Positions 32,977-40,506 of a stretch of 64,000 nt of DNA are shown here, one piece after another (position 1 is the stretch's first letter; each line of letters opens with the position of its first letter). The notes beneath the pieces are model-generated. The model was not told the DNA's origin. It did no database searches and saw nothing but the letters and a program-made list of their open reading frames with translations. The translations under genes were made by a program, and so were the position numbers. Origin of the DNA: Phycisphaerae bacterium (GTDB taxonomy: Bacteria > Planctomycetota > Phycisphaerae > FEN-1346 > JAACEH01); the NCBI GenBank assembly GCA_012729015.1, contig JAAYDY010000042.1, positions 141,608 through 205,607 on the forward strand. Direction: 5' to 3'.

Positions 32977-33978
32977 CTACTCGCCCATCGCCTGAACGGC
33001 CGTCACGGCAACCGCGCCGACGATGTCGTCCACCGTGCAGCCGCGCGACAGGTCGTTGATCGGCTTGGCCATGCCCATCATGATCGGGCCGATGGCCACG
33101 GCGCCGCCCATCCAGTCGGTCATCTTGTAGCAGAGGTTCCCGGCGTTGAGGTCCGGGAAGATGAGGATGTTGGCCTGACCCTTCAGCGGCGAGTCCGGAC
33201 ACTTGCGGGCCGCCACGTCGGGCACGATCGCCGCGTCCAACTGCAACTCGCCGTCCATCACCAGGTCCGGCGCCCGCTCGCGAAGCATGCCGACCGCATC
33301 GACCACCTTCTGCACCAGCGGGTGACTGGCGCTGCCGTGGCTGGAGAACGACAGCAGAGCCACGCGCGGCTCGCACCCGCCGGTGAACTGCTTCCAGGCC
33401 GAGGCCGACGCCAGGGCGATGTCCACCAGCTCCTCGGAAGTCGGATTCGGCACGCAGCCACAGTCGGCGTAAAGCAGCACGCCTTTCTCGCCGAACGTGT
33501 CGTTCGGCATCACCATGAGGAAGCACGAGGAGAGCGTCTTGAGCCCCTTGCGCGGCCCGACGCAGTAAATGCAAGCCCGGATCACGTTGGCGCTGCTGGC
33601 GATGCTGCCGGCCACCATGCCGTCGGCCAGATCGGCCTGGACCATGCACCCGCCCAGCATCAGCGGCTGCTCGATCATCTCCAGGGCCGCATCCATCGAC
33701 AGGCCCTTGTGCTTGCGCCGCTCGAAGAGCACGCCGGCCAGGCGTTCGCGCAGAGCCGCATCGGACGCGTCCACCAGATCGATCCAGGCCAGGTCGCCTC
33801 CCGCAGCACGCACCTGCGACGCCAACTGCGACGGGTCGCCCGGCAGAATCACCCGCGCGAACTTCTCGCGGCTGACCTGCGCGGCCGTCTCGATCACGCG
33901 AGCGTCGGCGATCTCGGGAAGAACAATGCGTTTGCCGGCCGGTTTGACCCGCGCCTTGATGCTGCCCAGAACGTCCAT
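32977..33978 (-). CDS. pta: Phosphate acetyltransferase
   Basis: 333 aa, ATG at 33978 with GGAGAGGG upstream. This is the short single-domain Pta form. Motifs: MVAGSIASSANVIRACIYCV, LSFSSHGSASHPLV and GQANILIFPDLNAGNLCYK, ending PINDLSRGCTVDDIVG. It interconverts acetyl-CoA and acetyl phosphate for acetate fermentation or assimilation; ackA is not adjacent. It lies 45 bases downstream of the NtrC-type regulator gene. Confidence 0.95.
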   Translation of the reverse strand: MDVLGSIKARVKPAGKRIVLPEIADARVIETAAQVSREKFARVILPGDPSQLASQVRAAGGDLAWIDLVDASDAALRERLAGVLFERRKHKGLSMDAALEMIEQPLMLGGCMVQADLADGMVAGSIASSANVIRACIYCVGPRKGLKTLSSCFLMVMPNDTFGEKGVLLYADCGCVPNPTSEELVDIALASASAWKQFTGGCEPRVALLSFSSHGSASHPLVQKVVDAVGMLRERAPDLVMDGELQLDAAIVPDVAARKCPDSPLKGQANILIFPDLNAGNLCYKMTDWMGGAVAIGPIMMGMAKPINDLSRGCTVDDIVGAVAVTAVQAMGE

Positions 33979-34023
33979 GGACCCTCTCCATCGGCCCTGA
34001 CGGGCCTTCTCCCTATCCCGCGA

Positions 34024-35424
34024 TTATCCCTCGGCCTGCGAGCCCTTGCCCAGCAGGCCGAACTTCTCCAGACGATACCGCAACTGGTCGCGGCTGATGT
34101 GCAGCAACCGCGCCGCTCGCGTCTGATTGCCACCCGTCCGGCGCATGGCTTCCTCGACCAATTGCCGCTCAACCTCCTGAAGGTCCACGCCCTTCTCGCC
34201 GATCAGCGCCGCCACACCCGACACCGAGGCCGACGGCGGCGTCAGTCCGTCGCCGCCGATGCTCAGGTCTTCCGGCCGAATCAGGTCGCCGGCGCCCAGC
34301 AGCACCGCACGCTCCATCACGTTCCGCAGCTCGCGCACATTCCCGGGCCAATGATACTGCCGAATCCGCTCCAGGGCCTCCGGCGTCAGCGCCGGCGGCG
34401 ACGGGCGGCGGAACTGCGCACTGAAGGACTTCGCGAAATGAACCGCCAGGAGTTCGATGTCCCCTTGCCGGTCCTTCAGCGGCGGCACCATGATCGGAAC
34501 GCTGTTGAGCCGGTAGAACAGATCCTCGCGGAACGCGCCCGTGGCCACCAGCTCGCCGATCATCCGGTTCGTGGCCGAGATGACGCGCACGTCCACGCTC
34601 AGGTCCACCGTGCCGCCGACCCGGCGAAACTTCCGCTCCTCCAGAAACCGCAGCAGCTTCGCCTGGAGCGACAACGGCATGTCGCCGATCTCGTCCAGGA
34701 AGATCGTGCCGCCGTCGGCGATTTCGACCAGCCCCTTCTTCTGCTCGCGGGCGTCCGTGAACGCCCCGCGCTCGTGGCCGAACAGCTCGCTCTCCAGCAG
34801 GCTTTCGGCAATGGCCGTGCATGTGATGTTCACGAACGGCATCTTCGCACGCGGCGAGTTGTAGTGAATGATCTTCGCGATCAGGTCCTTGCCCACGCCG
34901 CTGGGACCCTGGAGCAGCACCGTGCCGCTCGGCACCGACGTGACGCTGCGGATCATCCCCTTCAGCCGCATCATCACCGGCGACTCGCCCAGCAGCGCGT
35001 CAAAGCCGTAGTGCTGCCCTTCTTCGGTGCGCAGCCGCGACACTTCCTCGCGCAGCCGCTGCGCTTCCAGTGCTTTTTCGATCGACACCACAATCTCGTC
35101 CATGTTGAAAGGCTTGGTGACGAAGTCGCTGGCCCCCATGCGGATCGCTTCGACTGCGATACTCACGCTGGAGAATGCCGTCATGATGATGACCACCATG
35201 TCGGGATACAGCGACTTGATCTTGCGCAGGACCGCCAGGCCGTCCGTGTCCGGCAGCCGATAGTCCAGCAGCACAACTTCGAAGGCATTGTTGCTGACGA
35301 GGTCCAGGGCCCGGTCGCCGCGGTCGGCCTCCTGAACGCGATGATCGTCGCGCGTCAGCCGGCGCCGCAACGTGTCGCGGATCAGCTTCTCGTCTTCCAC
35401 GATGAGGATCGAAGCGGGTTTCAT
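34024..35424 (-). CDS. NtrC-family sigma-54-dependent response regulator
   Basis: 466 aa from the ATG at 35424; the longer open frame to 35742 crosses a repeat element. The receiver domain (1-120) has phospho-acceptor Asp54 (VVLLDYRLPD) and Lys104. The AAA+ domain (~140-380) has Walker A GPSGVGKD (173-180), the sigma-54 contact loop as GAFTDA (220-225) instead of the usual GAFTGA with Thr kept, and Walker B IFLDEIGD. A C-terminal Fis-type HTH (NQTRAARLLHISRDQLRYRL) binds DNA. It should activate sigma-54 promoters on phosphorylation. No histidine kinase gene is beside it; pta follows directly and may be cotranscribed. Confidence 0.95.
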   Translation of the reverse strand: MKPASILIVEDEKLIRDTLRRRLTRDDHRVQEADRGDRALDLVSNNAFEVVLLDYRLPDTDGLAVLRKIKSLYPDMVVIIMTAFSSVSIAVEAIRMGASDFVTKPFNMDEIVVSIEKALEAQRLREEVSRLRTEEGQHYGFDALLGESPVMMRLKGMIRSVTSVPSGTVLLQGPSGVGKDLIAKIIHYNSPRAKMPFVNITCTAIAESLLESELFGHERGAFTDAREQKKGLVEIADGGTIFLDEIGDMPLSLQAKLLRFLEERKFRRVGGTVDLSVDVRVISATNRMIGELVATGAFREDLFYRLNSVPIMVPPLKDRQGDIELLAVHFAKSFSAQFRRPSPPALTPEALERIRQYHWPGNVRELRNVMERAVLLGAGDLIRPEDLSIGGDGLTPPSASVSGVAALIGEKGVDLQEVERQLVEEAMRRTGGNQTRAARLLHISRDQLRYRLEKFGLLGKGSQAEG

Positions 35425-35588
35425 GGCCGGCGTCTGGGGTCCTGTCCTTTGGGCACTGCGGTTGCTAAGGGCACAGTGTACCACCGCGCCCTCCGTGGAG
35501 CAAGGGCCGCGCGGAGATAAACGGAGGAAACCTCGTCCGCCGCGCGCCGAGGCCGCCCCACGCCCCTTCGGTGGCTGTGCCGCGAGCC

Positions 35589-35739
35589 CTACAACGCTGC
35601 ATCGTGGCATGGGCGTCCTGCCCATGCGTCCCACGGGCATCTTGCCCGTGGACGAACCACGCCTTGCAGGGCCAGGATGGCCCTGCCACGCACGGGCAGG
35701 ATGCCCGTGCCACGGTGAAAAGGCCTCATGGCGTTGTAG
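35589..35739. mobile_element. Element D: four-hairpin palindromic element
   Basis: About 151 bases bounded by inverted CTACAACGC (35589-35597) and GCGTTGTAG (35731-35739). Inside are four hairpins: GCATGGGCGTCCTGCCCATG.. (35607-35627), CCACGGGCATCTTGCCCGTG.. (35631-35651), GCAGGGCCAGGATGGCCCTG.. (35666-35686) and CACGGGCAGGATGCCCGTG (35691-35709). The first two read in one polarity and the last two in the reverse, making the element symmetric. It ends two bases before the dprA stop codon. Confidence 0.65.
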
Positions 35740-35741
35740 CA

Positions 35742-36848
35742 CTAGGTGCGCCGCACGTACCGCGGCCCGGGCACCGATCGGACCAGACCCTTGAGTTCCA
35801 GCAGCGTCAGGTTGGCCGTCACCGCCGCCACCGGCAGCCCGGCACGCTCGGCCAGGTCGTCAGCCGTCACCGGATCGACGTCCAGCGAGCCGAGAATCGC
35901 CTCTTCCTGCGGATCCAGGGCCGGCCCCAGCGGCAGCGTCGCCTGGCCGCTCTCGGCCGCCGCCGGCAAACGCAGGGCCGCGAACTCGTCCAGAATGTCC
36001 TGGAGCGAATGCACCAGCTTCGCCCCGTCCTGAATCAGCTTGTGCGTGCCGACCGTGAACGGCGTATCGACCCGACCCGGCAGCGCGAACACTTCCTTGC
36101 CCTGCTCGGCGGCAATGGACGCCGTAATCAGCGCGCCGCTCCGCTGGCCCGCCTCCACCACGAGCACGCCGAGGCTCAGCCCGCTGATGACGCGGTTGCG
36201 CCGCGGGAAGTTCTCCGGCGACGGCAGCATGCCCATCGGAAACTCGCTCACCAGCGCCCCCCGCTCGACGATCTCACGCGCACGGGCCTCGTGCTCCGGC
36301 GGATAGACCGACGCCAGACCGTTGCCGAGCACCGCCACGGTCCGCCCGCCCGACGCCAGGGCGCCCATGTGAGCACGGATGTCGATCCCGCGAGCCAGGC
36401 CGCTCACAACCGTGAAGCCGCTCTGGCCGAGCCCGGCGCCGAACCGTTCGGCCTGCTCCTGCCCGTAGAGACTGCAACGCCGCGAACCGACGATGGCCAT
36501 GGCCCGGGCATCCTCGGGAACCATCGTGCCGCGAATGTAGAGCACCGGCGGAGGGGCTGCAAGATACGTCAGGGCTACAGGATAGGCCGGCGACCCGAAG
36601 GCCGCGATGGCGACGCCGTGCCTGGCGGCCAGTTCCATTTCCGGACGCACGTCGATCGCATCGCGGGCGCGGGCCACCTCGTCGGCACGCTTCGCGCCGA
36701 AGCCCGGCACCTCGGCCAGCTCCGACGCCGAGGCCCCCAGGGCACGCTCGGCCGAGCCGAAGTGCTCCAGCAGGGACCGGAACGATACCGCGCCGACGCC
36801 CGGCGTCAGGGCAAGGTGCAGGCAGAATCGCGTCAGGGTGTCGTTCAT
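35742..36848 (-). CDS. dprA: DNA-processing protein A
   Basis: 368 aa. An N-terminal SAM/helix-hairpin-helix-like region (SASELAEVPGFGAKRADEVA) precedes the Rossmann DprA domain with AIVGSRRCSLYGQEQA, VVSGLARGIDIRAHMGAL, PRRNRVISGLS and VEAGQRSGALITA, followed by FALPGRVDTPFTVGTHKLI. A C-terminal winged-helix domain ends KGLVRSVPGPRYVRR. DprA loads RecA on incoming single-stranded DNA during transformation. It lies 22 bases after aroB; competence genes are otherwise absent here. Confidence 0.95.
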   Translation of the reverse strand: MNDTLTRFCLHLALTPGVGAVSFRSLLEHFGSAERALGASASELAEVPGFGAKRADEVARARDAIDVRPEMELAARHGVAIAAFGSPAYPVALTYLAAPPPVLYIRGTMVPEDARAMAIVGSRRCSLYGQEQAERFGAGLGQSGFTVVSGLARGIDIRAHMGALASGGRTVAVLGNGLASVYPPEHEARAREIVERGALVSEFPMGMLPSPENFPRRNRVISGLSLGVLVVEAGQRSGALITASIAAEQGKEVFALPGRVDTPFTVGTHKLIQDGAKLVHSLQDILDEFAALRLPAAAESGQATLPLGPALDPQEEAILGSLDVDPVTADDLAERAGLPVAAVTANLTLLELKGLVRSVPGPRYVRRT

Positions 36849-36870
36849 GGGGGTCGCCGGTTCCGGCCGG

Positions 36871-37959
36871 TCATGGCTGCAAGGCCGCCAGGGCCCGGCG
36901 CAGTTCGCCTTCCGTCACATCGTCCACAATCCGCACCGAACCGACGGCCTCGGGCAACACGAAACGCACCTTGCCGCCGACGACCTTCTTGTCGTGCTGC
37001 ATGGCCTCCAGCATCCGGTCCACGGCCAGCGGCTCGCACAGGCGCGACGGCAGGCCGAACGTCTCCAGGAGCCGCGCCTGACGCCGGTGCGTGCCATCGT
37101 CGATCAATCCGCGCCGACGAGCCACGTCGGCCTCGGCGTTCATGCCCAGGGCCACCGCCTCGCCGTGTGTGTAGTGGCCGTACGAGGCCACGCTCTCGAT
37201 GGCGTGACCCACCGTGTGCCCGTAGTTCAGAATCGCCCGAAGACCCGACTCCCGCTCGTCGGCGGCCACCACGTCGGCCTTGATGCGGCAGTTGCGGGCC
37301 ACCGCCTCTTCCATCACGCCCACGTCGCGCGAGGCAAACCGCGCCGCCTGCGACTGGAGCCGCTCGAACAGCGCCGCGTCGCGGATCATCGCGTGTTTGA
37401 CCACCTCGGCCATGCCCGTGGCGAACTGCCGGTCGTCCAGCGTCGCCAGCGCCGCCACGTCGCTCAGCACCAGCGACGGCTGATGGAACGCGCCGACCAG
37501 GTTCTTGCCGCCGGGCAGGTTGATGCCCGTCTTGCCGCCCACGCTGGAGTCCACCTGTGCCAGCAGCGTCGTCGGCATCTGGACGAACGGAATGCCGCGC
37601 AGATAGCTGGCGGCCACGTAACCAGCCAGGTCGCCCACCACGCCGCCGCCCAGGGCCACGATCAGCGACCGGCGTTCCAGGCGGGCCGCGAAACACGCCT
37701 CGTACAGGTCGAACAGACGATCCTTGCTCTTGGACTGTTCGCCCGGAGGCACCAGGGCCGTCGAAACAGAGAAGCCGGCTCCCTGCAACGAGGCCGTCAC
37801 TGCACCCAGGTACCGCGCCGCCACCTGCTCGTCGCTGATGACCAGGACGGCCCGAGGCGAAAAGACGGCGGCCACGTGCCGACCGGCTTCGCGCAGCAAC
37901 CCGTCGCCGACGAGAATGTCGTAGGATCGGTCCGCGAGCGAAACGGTGACACGCTGCAT
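36871..37959 (-). CDS. aroB: 3-dehydroquinate synthase
   Basis: 362 aa. NAD-binding motif GGGVVGDLAGYVAASYLRG and active-site stretches PTTLLAQVDSSVGGKTGIN, NYGHTVGHAIE and HGEAVALGM, with metal ligands in the last two. It converts DAHP to 3-dehydroquinate, the second shikimate-pathway step. It begins seven bases after the stop of the upstream membrane-protein gene and is followed by dprA. Confidence 0.97.
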   Translation of the reverse strand: MQRVTVSLADRSYDILVGDGLLREAGRHVAAVFSPRAVLVISDEQVAARYLGAVTASLQGAGFSVSTALVPPGEQSKSKDRLFDLYEACFAARLERRSLIVALGGGVVGDLAGYVAASYLRGIPFVQMPTTLLAQVDSSVGGKTGINLPGGKNLVGAFHQPSLVLSDVAALATLDDRQFATGMAEVVKHAMIRDAALFERLQSQAARFASRDVGVMEEAVARNCRIKADVVAADERESGLRAILNYGHTVGHAIESVASYGHYTHGEAVALGMNAEADVARRRGLIDDGTHRRQARLLETFGLPSRLCEPLAVDRMLEAMQHDKKVVGGKVRFVLPEAVGSVRIVDDVTEGELRRALAALQP

Positions 37960-37966
37960 GGGCTTG

Positions 37967-38998
37967 CTATCCGTTCTGTTGATCGTTGGGAGACACCCGT
38001 GATTCGGCCTGTTCCAGGAACCGCCGTCGCTCGGCCAGTTCCTCTTCGGTCAGCTCGCGCTGCGGCCGCACGGCGTACGCCTGCCGCCGGGCCATGAACT
38101 TCCTGACGAAGAGCAACAGGAGCACCATGAACAGGATACCGGCCACAATGGACGCCAGAAACATCACCGAAGCCTTGGTATCCATGAGGCCGCCGCCGGC
38201 GCCCGGCGTGGCCCCCTTGGCCCTCTTGTCCACCACCTGCACATACCGGCCGACCACGATCGGGCAGTCCTGCTCGTAGACCTCCGTGCCCATGTCGGTC
38301 ACCTGGTCGAATTCGAACTTCCGCAGCTTGTAGAAGTAGCCCTTCATGCGGACGTCGGTGTGCGGCTTGAGTTTGCCCGGATCCTCGCTGACCAGCAGCG
38401 TGCAGACATAGGCCAGCTTGCCCCGGGTGGGCTTGAAGATCTCGATCTTCCACAGCGTCTTGACGCTCGGCAGCTTGTCCATCTCGACGGGGTACCGGCT
38501 CACAGTCCCGACGCGGCCGCTCACGGTGACGGGCCTGCCACGATACAGCATCGGCGCTTCCATCAGGTTCGCGAACGAGACCTCCTGGTCGGGCGGATCG
38601 GGGTCAAACAGCGACCGATCCAGTTCGCCGGCCTGCTTCAGAAGCCAGAGCGACCCGGCCTCGATCACACCGAACTCGCCGTCCTTCACGTCGGTGAGGT
38701 ACCCCTGGGCCTTGTCCAGGTCGATGTCTATCTTGACCAGATTGGGCAGCGAGACGCGCTCCCCGTCGGTCGCGGGCTGCTCGGCCGCAGGCGCGGAAAA
38801 CCCAGTGGCCGCTCCCCCACCGCTCGGAGGCATTGCGGCCGGGGCTTCCTCTGCCGCTGCGGGGTTCGCGTCCTGCGCCGACACGCGGGGCGGCATGACG
38901 CCGGCAAAGACTCCCAGGGCCGCCACCGCGGCCAGAACGAGGAAAACCGGGCTGCCAATGCGGCGGCGATTCCGCCGTGAACGTGCTTGCCGTGCCAT
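37967..38998 (-). CDS. Uncharacterised exported protein with OB-like domain and C-terminal membrane helix
   Basis: 343 aa. A basic N-terminus precedes a hydrophobic signal or anchor (residues 17-40), then an Ala/Pro-rich linker. A soluble domain near 150-250 resembles an OB fold (YRGRPVTVSGRVGTVSRY, DVRMKGYFYKLRKFEF). A membrane helix follows at ~285-307 (ASVMFLASIVAGILFMVLLL) and then a charged cytoplasmic tail with EELAERRRFLEQAESR. No named family; it looks like a PVC-type envelope protein. First gene of the run with aroB and dprA. Confidence 0.75.
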   Translation of the reverse strand: MARQARSRRNRRRIGSPVFLVLAAVAALGVFAGVMPPRVSAQDANPAAAEEAPAAMPPSGGGAATGFSAPAAEQPATDGERVSLPNLVKIDIDLDKAQGYLTDVKDGEFGVIEAGSLWLLKQAGELDRSLFDPDPPDQEVSFANLMEAPMLYRGRPVTVSGRVGTVSRYPVEMDKLPSVKTLWKIEIFKPTRGKLAYVCTLLVSEDPGKLKPHTDVRMKGYFYKLRKFEFDQVTDMGTEVYEQDCPIVVGRYVQVVDKRAKGATPGAGGGLMDTKASVMFLASIVAGILFMVLLLLFVRKFMARRQAYAVRPQRELTEEELAERRRFLEQAESRVSPNDQQNG

Positions 38999-39019
38999 AG
39001 CAGTTCCTTTCGCAAGGCG

Positions 39020-39049
39020 ATTCTAGGGCCATGCATCGTCGTCTGTCAA
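39020..39049 (-). promoter_or_regulatory. Promoter of the OB-like/aroB/dprA genes
   Basis: Minus-strand TTGACA (39049-39044), 18-base spacer, TAGAAT (39025-39020), with the ATG at 38998. Confidence 0.65.
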
Positions 39050-39063
39050 AGTCTTTTTGCCGG

Positions 39064-39092
39064 TTGCCGCGCGGCCGGCTCTGCCATAATAT
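39064..39092 (+). promoter_or_regulatory. Promoter of folC
   Basis: TTGCCG (39064-39069), 17-base spacer, TAATAT (39087-39092). Predicted start near 39099, leader about 46 nt. It is back-to-back with the minus-strand promoter at 39020-39049. Confidence 0.55.
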
Positions 39093-39144
39093 ACGCGGCC
39101 GCCCGCATTTGGTTCACCCCAACCGCGGGCCGAAAGGATCTTCG

Positions 39145-40506
39145 ATGAGCGACCTGTTCGCCTCCTACGAGGCGGCCCTGGCCTACCTGACCGAAAGCAC
39201 CGACTACGAACGCATGCGCCGCGTGCGGTACAACAGCGATACGTTCGACCTCAAACGCATCGAGGCCCTCGCCGGCGCCGTAGGCCGTCCCGACCGGCGG
39301 TTCCGAAGCATCCACGTCGCCGGCACCAAGGGCAAGGGCTCCACCTCCGCCATGGCCGAGGCCATTCTCCGCGGGCACGGCCTGCGGACCGGCCTCTTCA
39401 CCTCGCCGCACCTGGTGGACCTTCGCGAACGCATCCAGATTGACGGCCGCCTGGTCGAACGCGACCTCATGCGACGGGCCGCCGGCCGTGTGGCCGAGGC
39501 CGTCGGCCGCGGACTCGACGCCGGGCCGCCGACCTTCTTCGAGATGATGACAGCCGTGGCATTCCTGTGTTACGTCGAGGCCGGCGTGGACGTGGCCGTG
39601 GTCGAGACAGGGCTTGGCGGGCGACTCGATTCGACCAATATCCTGATGCCCGAGGTCGCGGTCATCACGAGCATCAGCATTGACCACACGTTCCAGCTCG
39701 GCCGCGACCTGGCGAGCATCGCCCGCGAGAAGGCGGGCATCATCAAGGCGGGCGTGCCCGTGGTCCTGTCGCCGCAGCCGTCGGAGGCCGAGGAGGTGCT
39801 CCTGGCGACCGCCGCCGAACGAGGATCGCCGCCCATCCGCGTCGGCAGCGACGTACATCGCGAGTGGCGAAAGGCATTTCTCGGCGACCAACCCGCCGGC
39901 CGCATCAGCGTCAGGACCCCGCGACGCAACTACCCGGACGTCGACCTGCCGCTGGGCGGCCGCGTCCAGGCCGACAACGCCGCCTGCGCCATCGCCGCCG
40001 CCGAGATCGTCCTGGGCGACGCCATGAACGGCGAGACCACCCGCCGCGCCCTCGCTGCCGTGCACTGGCCCGGCCGGATGCAGGCCGTGCGTCTGCCCGC
40101 GCCGATGGCGTGCCCGCTGAACGTCACCGTACTGGTCGACGGGGCCCACAACGCCGACAGTCTGCGGCGCCTGCTGGACGCTGTGAGTGAATACTACCCC
40201 GACCGCGCCGCCGTGGGCCTCTTCGCCGCCGCGTCGGACAAGGACATCGACGGCATGATGCACGTGCTGGCCGAGGCCGCACTCCAGGTGGTCTTCACGA
40301 AAACGAGCAACCCGCGTGCCGCCGAGCCTGACGACCTGGCCGCCCGCCTTCGAGCCGTCGGAGGCCGCGCCGCAGGCGGCGCCCCCGACTGGCCCGCAGC
40401 CCTGCCGCAGGCATGCGCGCTCCTGGCCCCCTGTGGCGGCGTGGTCGTCATCTGCGGCAGCCTTTACCTCGTCGGCGACATTCTTGCGACTGTGTCAGAT
40501 GCATAG
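39145..40506 (+). CDS. folC: Folylpolyglutamate synthase / dihydrofolate synthase
   Basis: 453 aa from the ATG at 39145 (AAAGG upstream). Mur-ligase fold: P-loop HVAGTKGKGSTSAMAEAIL, TGLFTSPHLVDLRERI, ETGLGGRLDSTNI, and DGAHNADSLRRLLDAV in the C-terminal domain. It adds glutamates to folates, perhaps also joining dihydropteroate and glutamate. The 3' end overlaps the convergent HD-GYP gene by 12 bases. Confidence 0.95.
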   Translation: MSDLFASYEAALAYLTESTDYERMRRVRYNSDTFDLKRIEALAGAVGRPDRRFRSIHVAGTKGKGSTSAMAEAILRGHGLRTGLFTSPHLVDLRERIQIDGRLVERDLMRRAAGRVAEAVGRGLDAGPPTFFEMMTAVAFLCYVEAGVDVAVVETGLGGRLDSTNILMPEVAVITSISIDHTFQLGRDLASIAREKAGIIKAGVPVVLSPQPSEAEEVLLATAAERGSPPIRVGSDVHREWRKAFLGDQPAGRISVRTPRRNYPDVDLPLGGRVQADNAACAIAAAEIVLGDAMNGETTRRALAAVHWPGRMQAVRLPAPMACPLNVTVLVDGAHNADSLRRLLDAVSEYYPDRAAVGLFAAASDKDIDGMMHVLAEAALQVVFTKTSNPRAAEPDDLAARLRAVGGRAAGGAPDWPAALPQACALLAPCGGVVVICGSLYLVGDILATVSDA

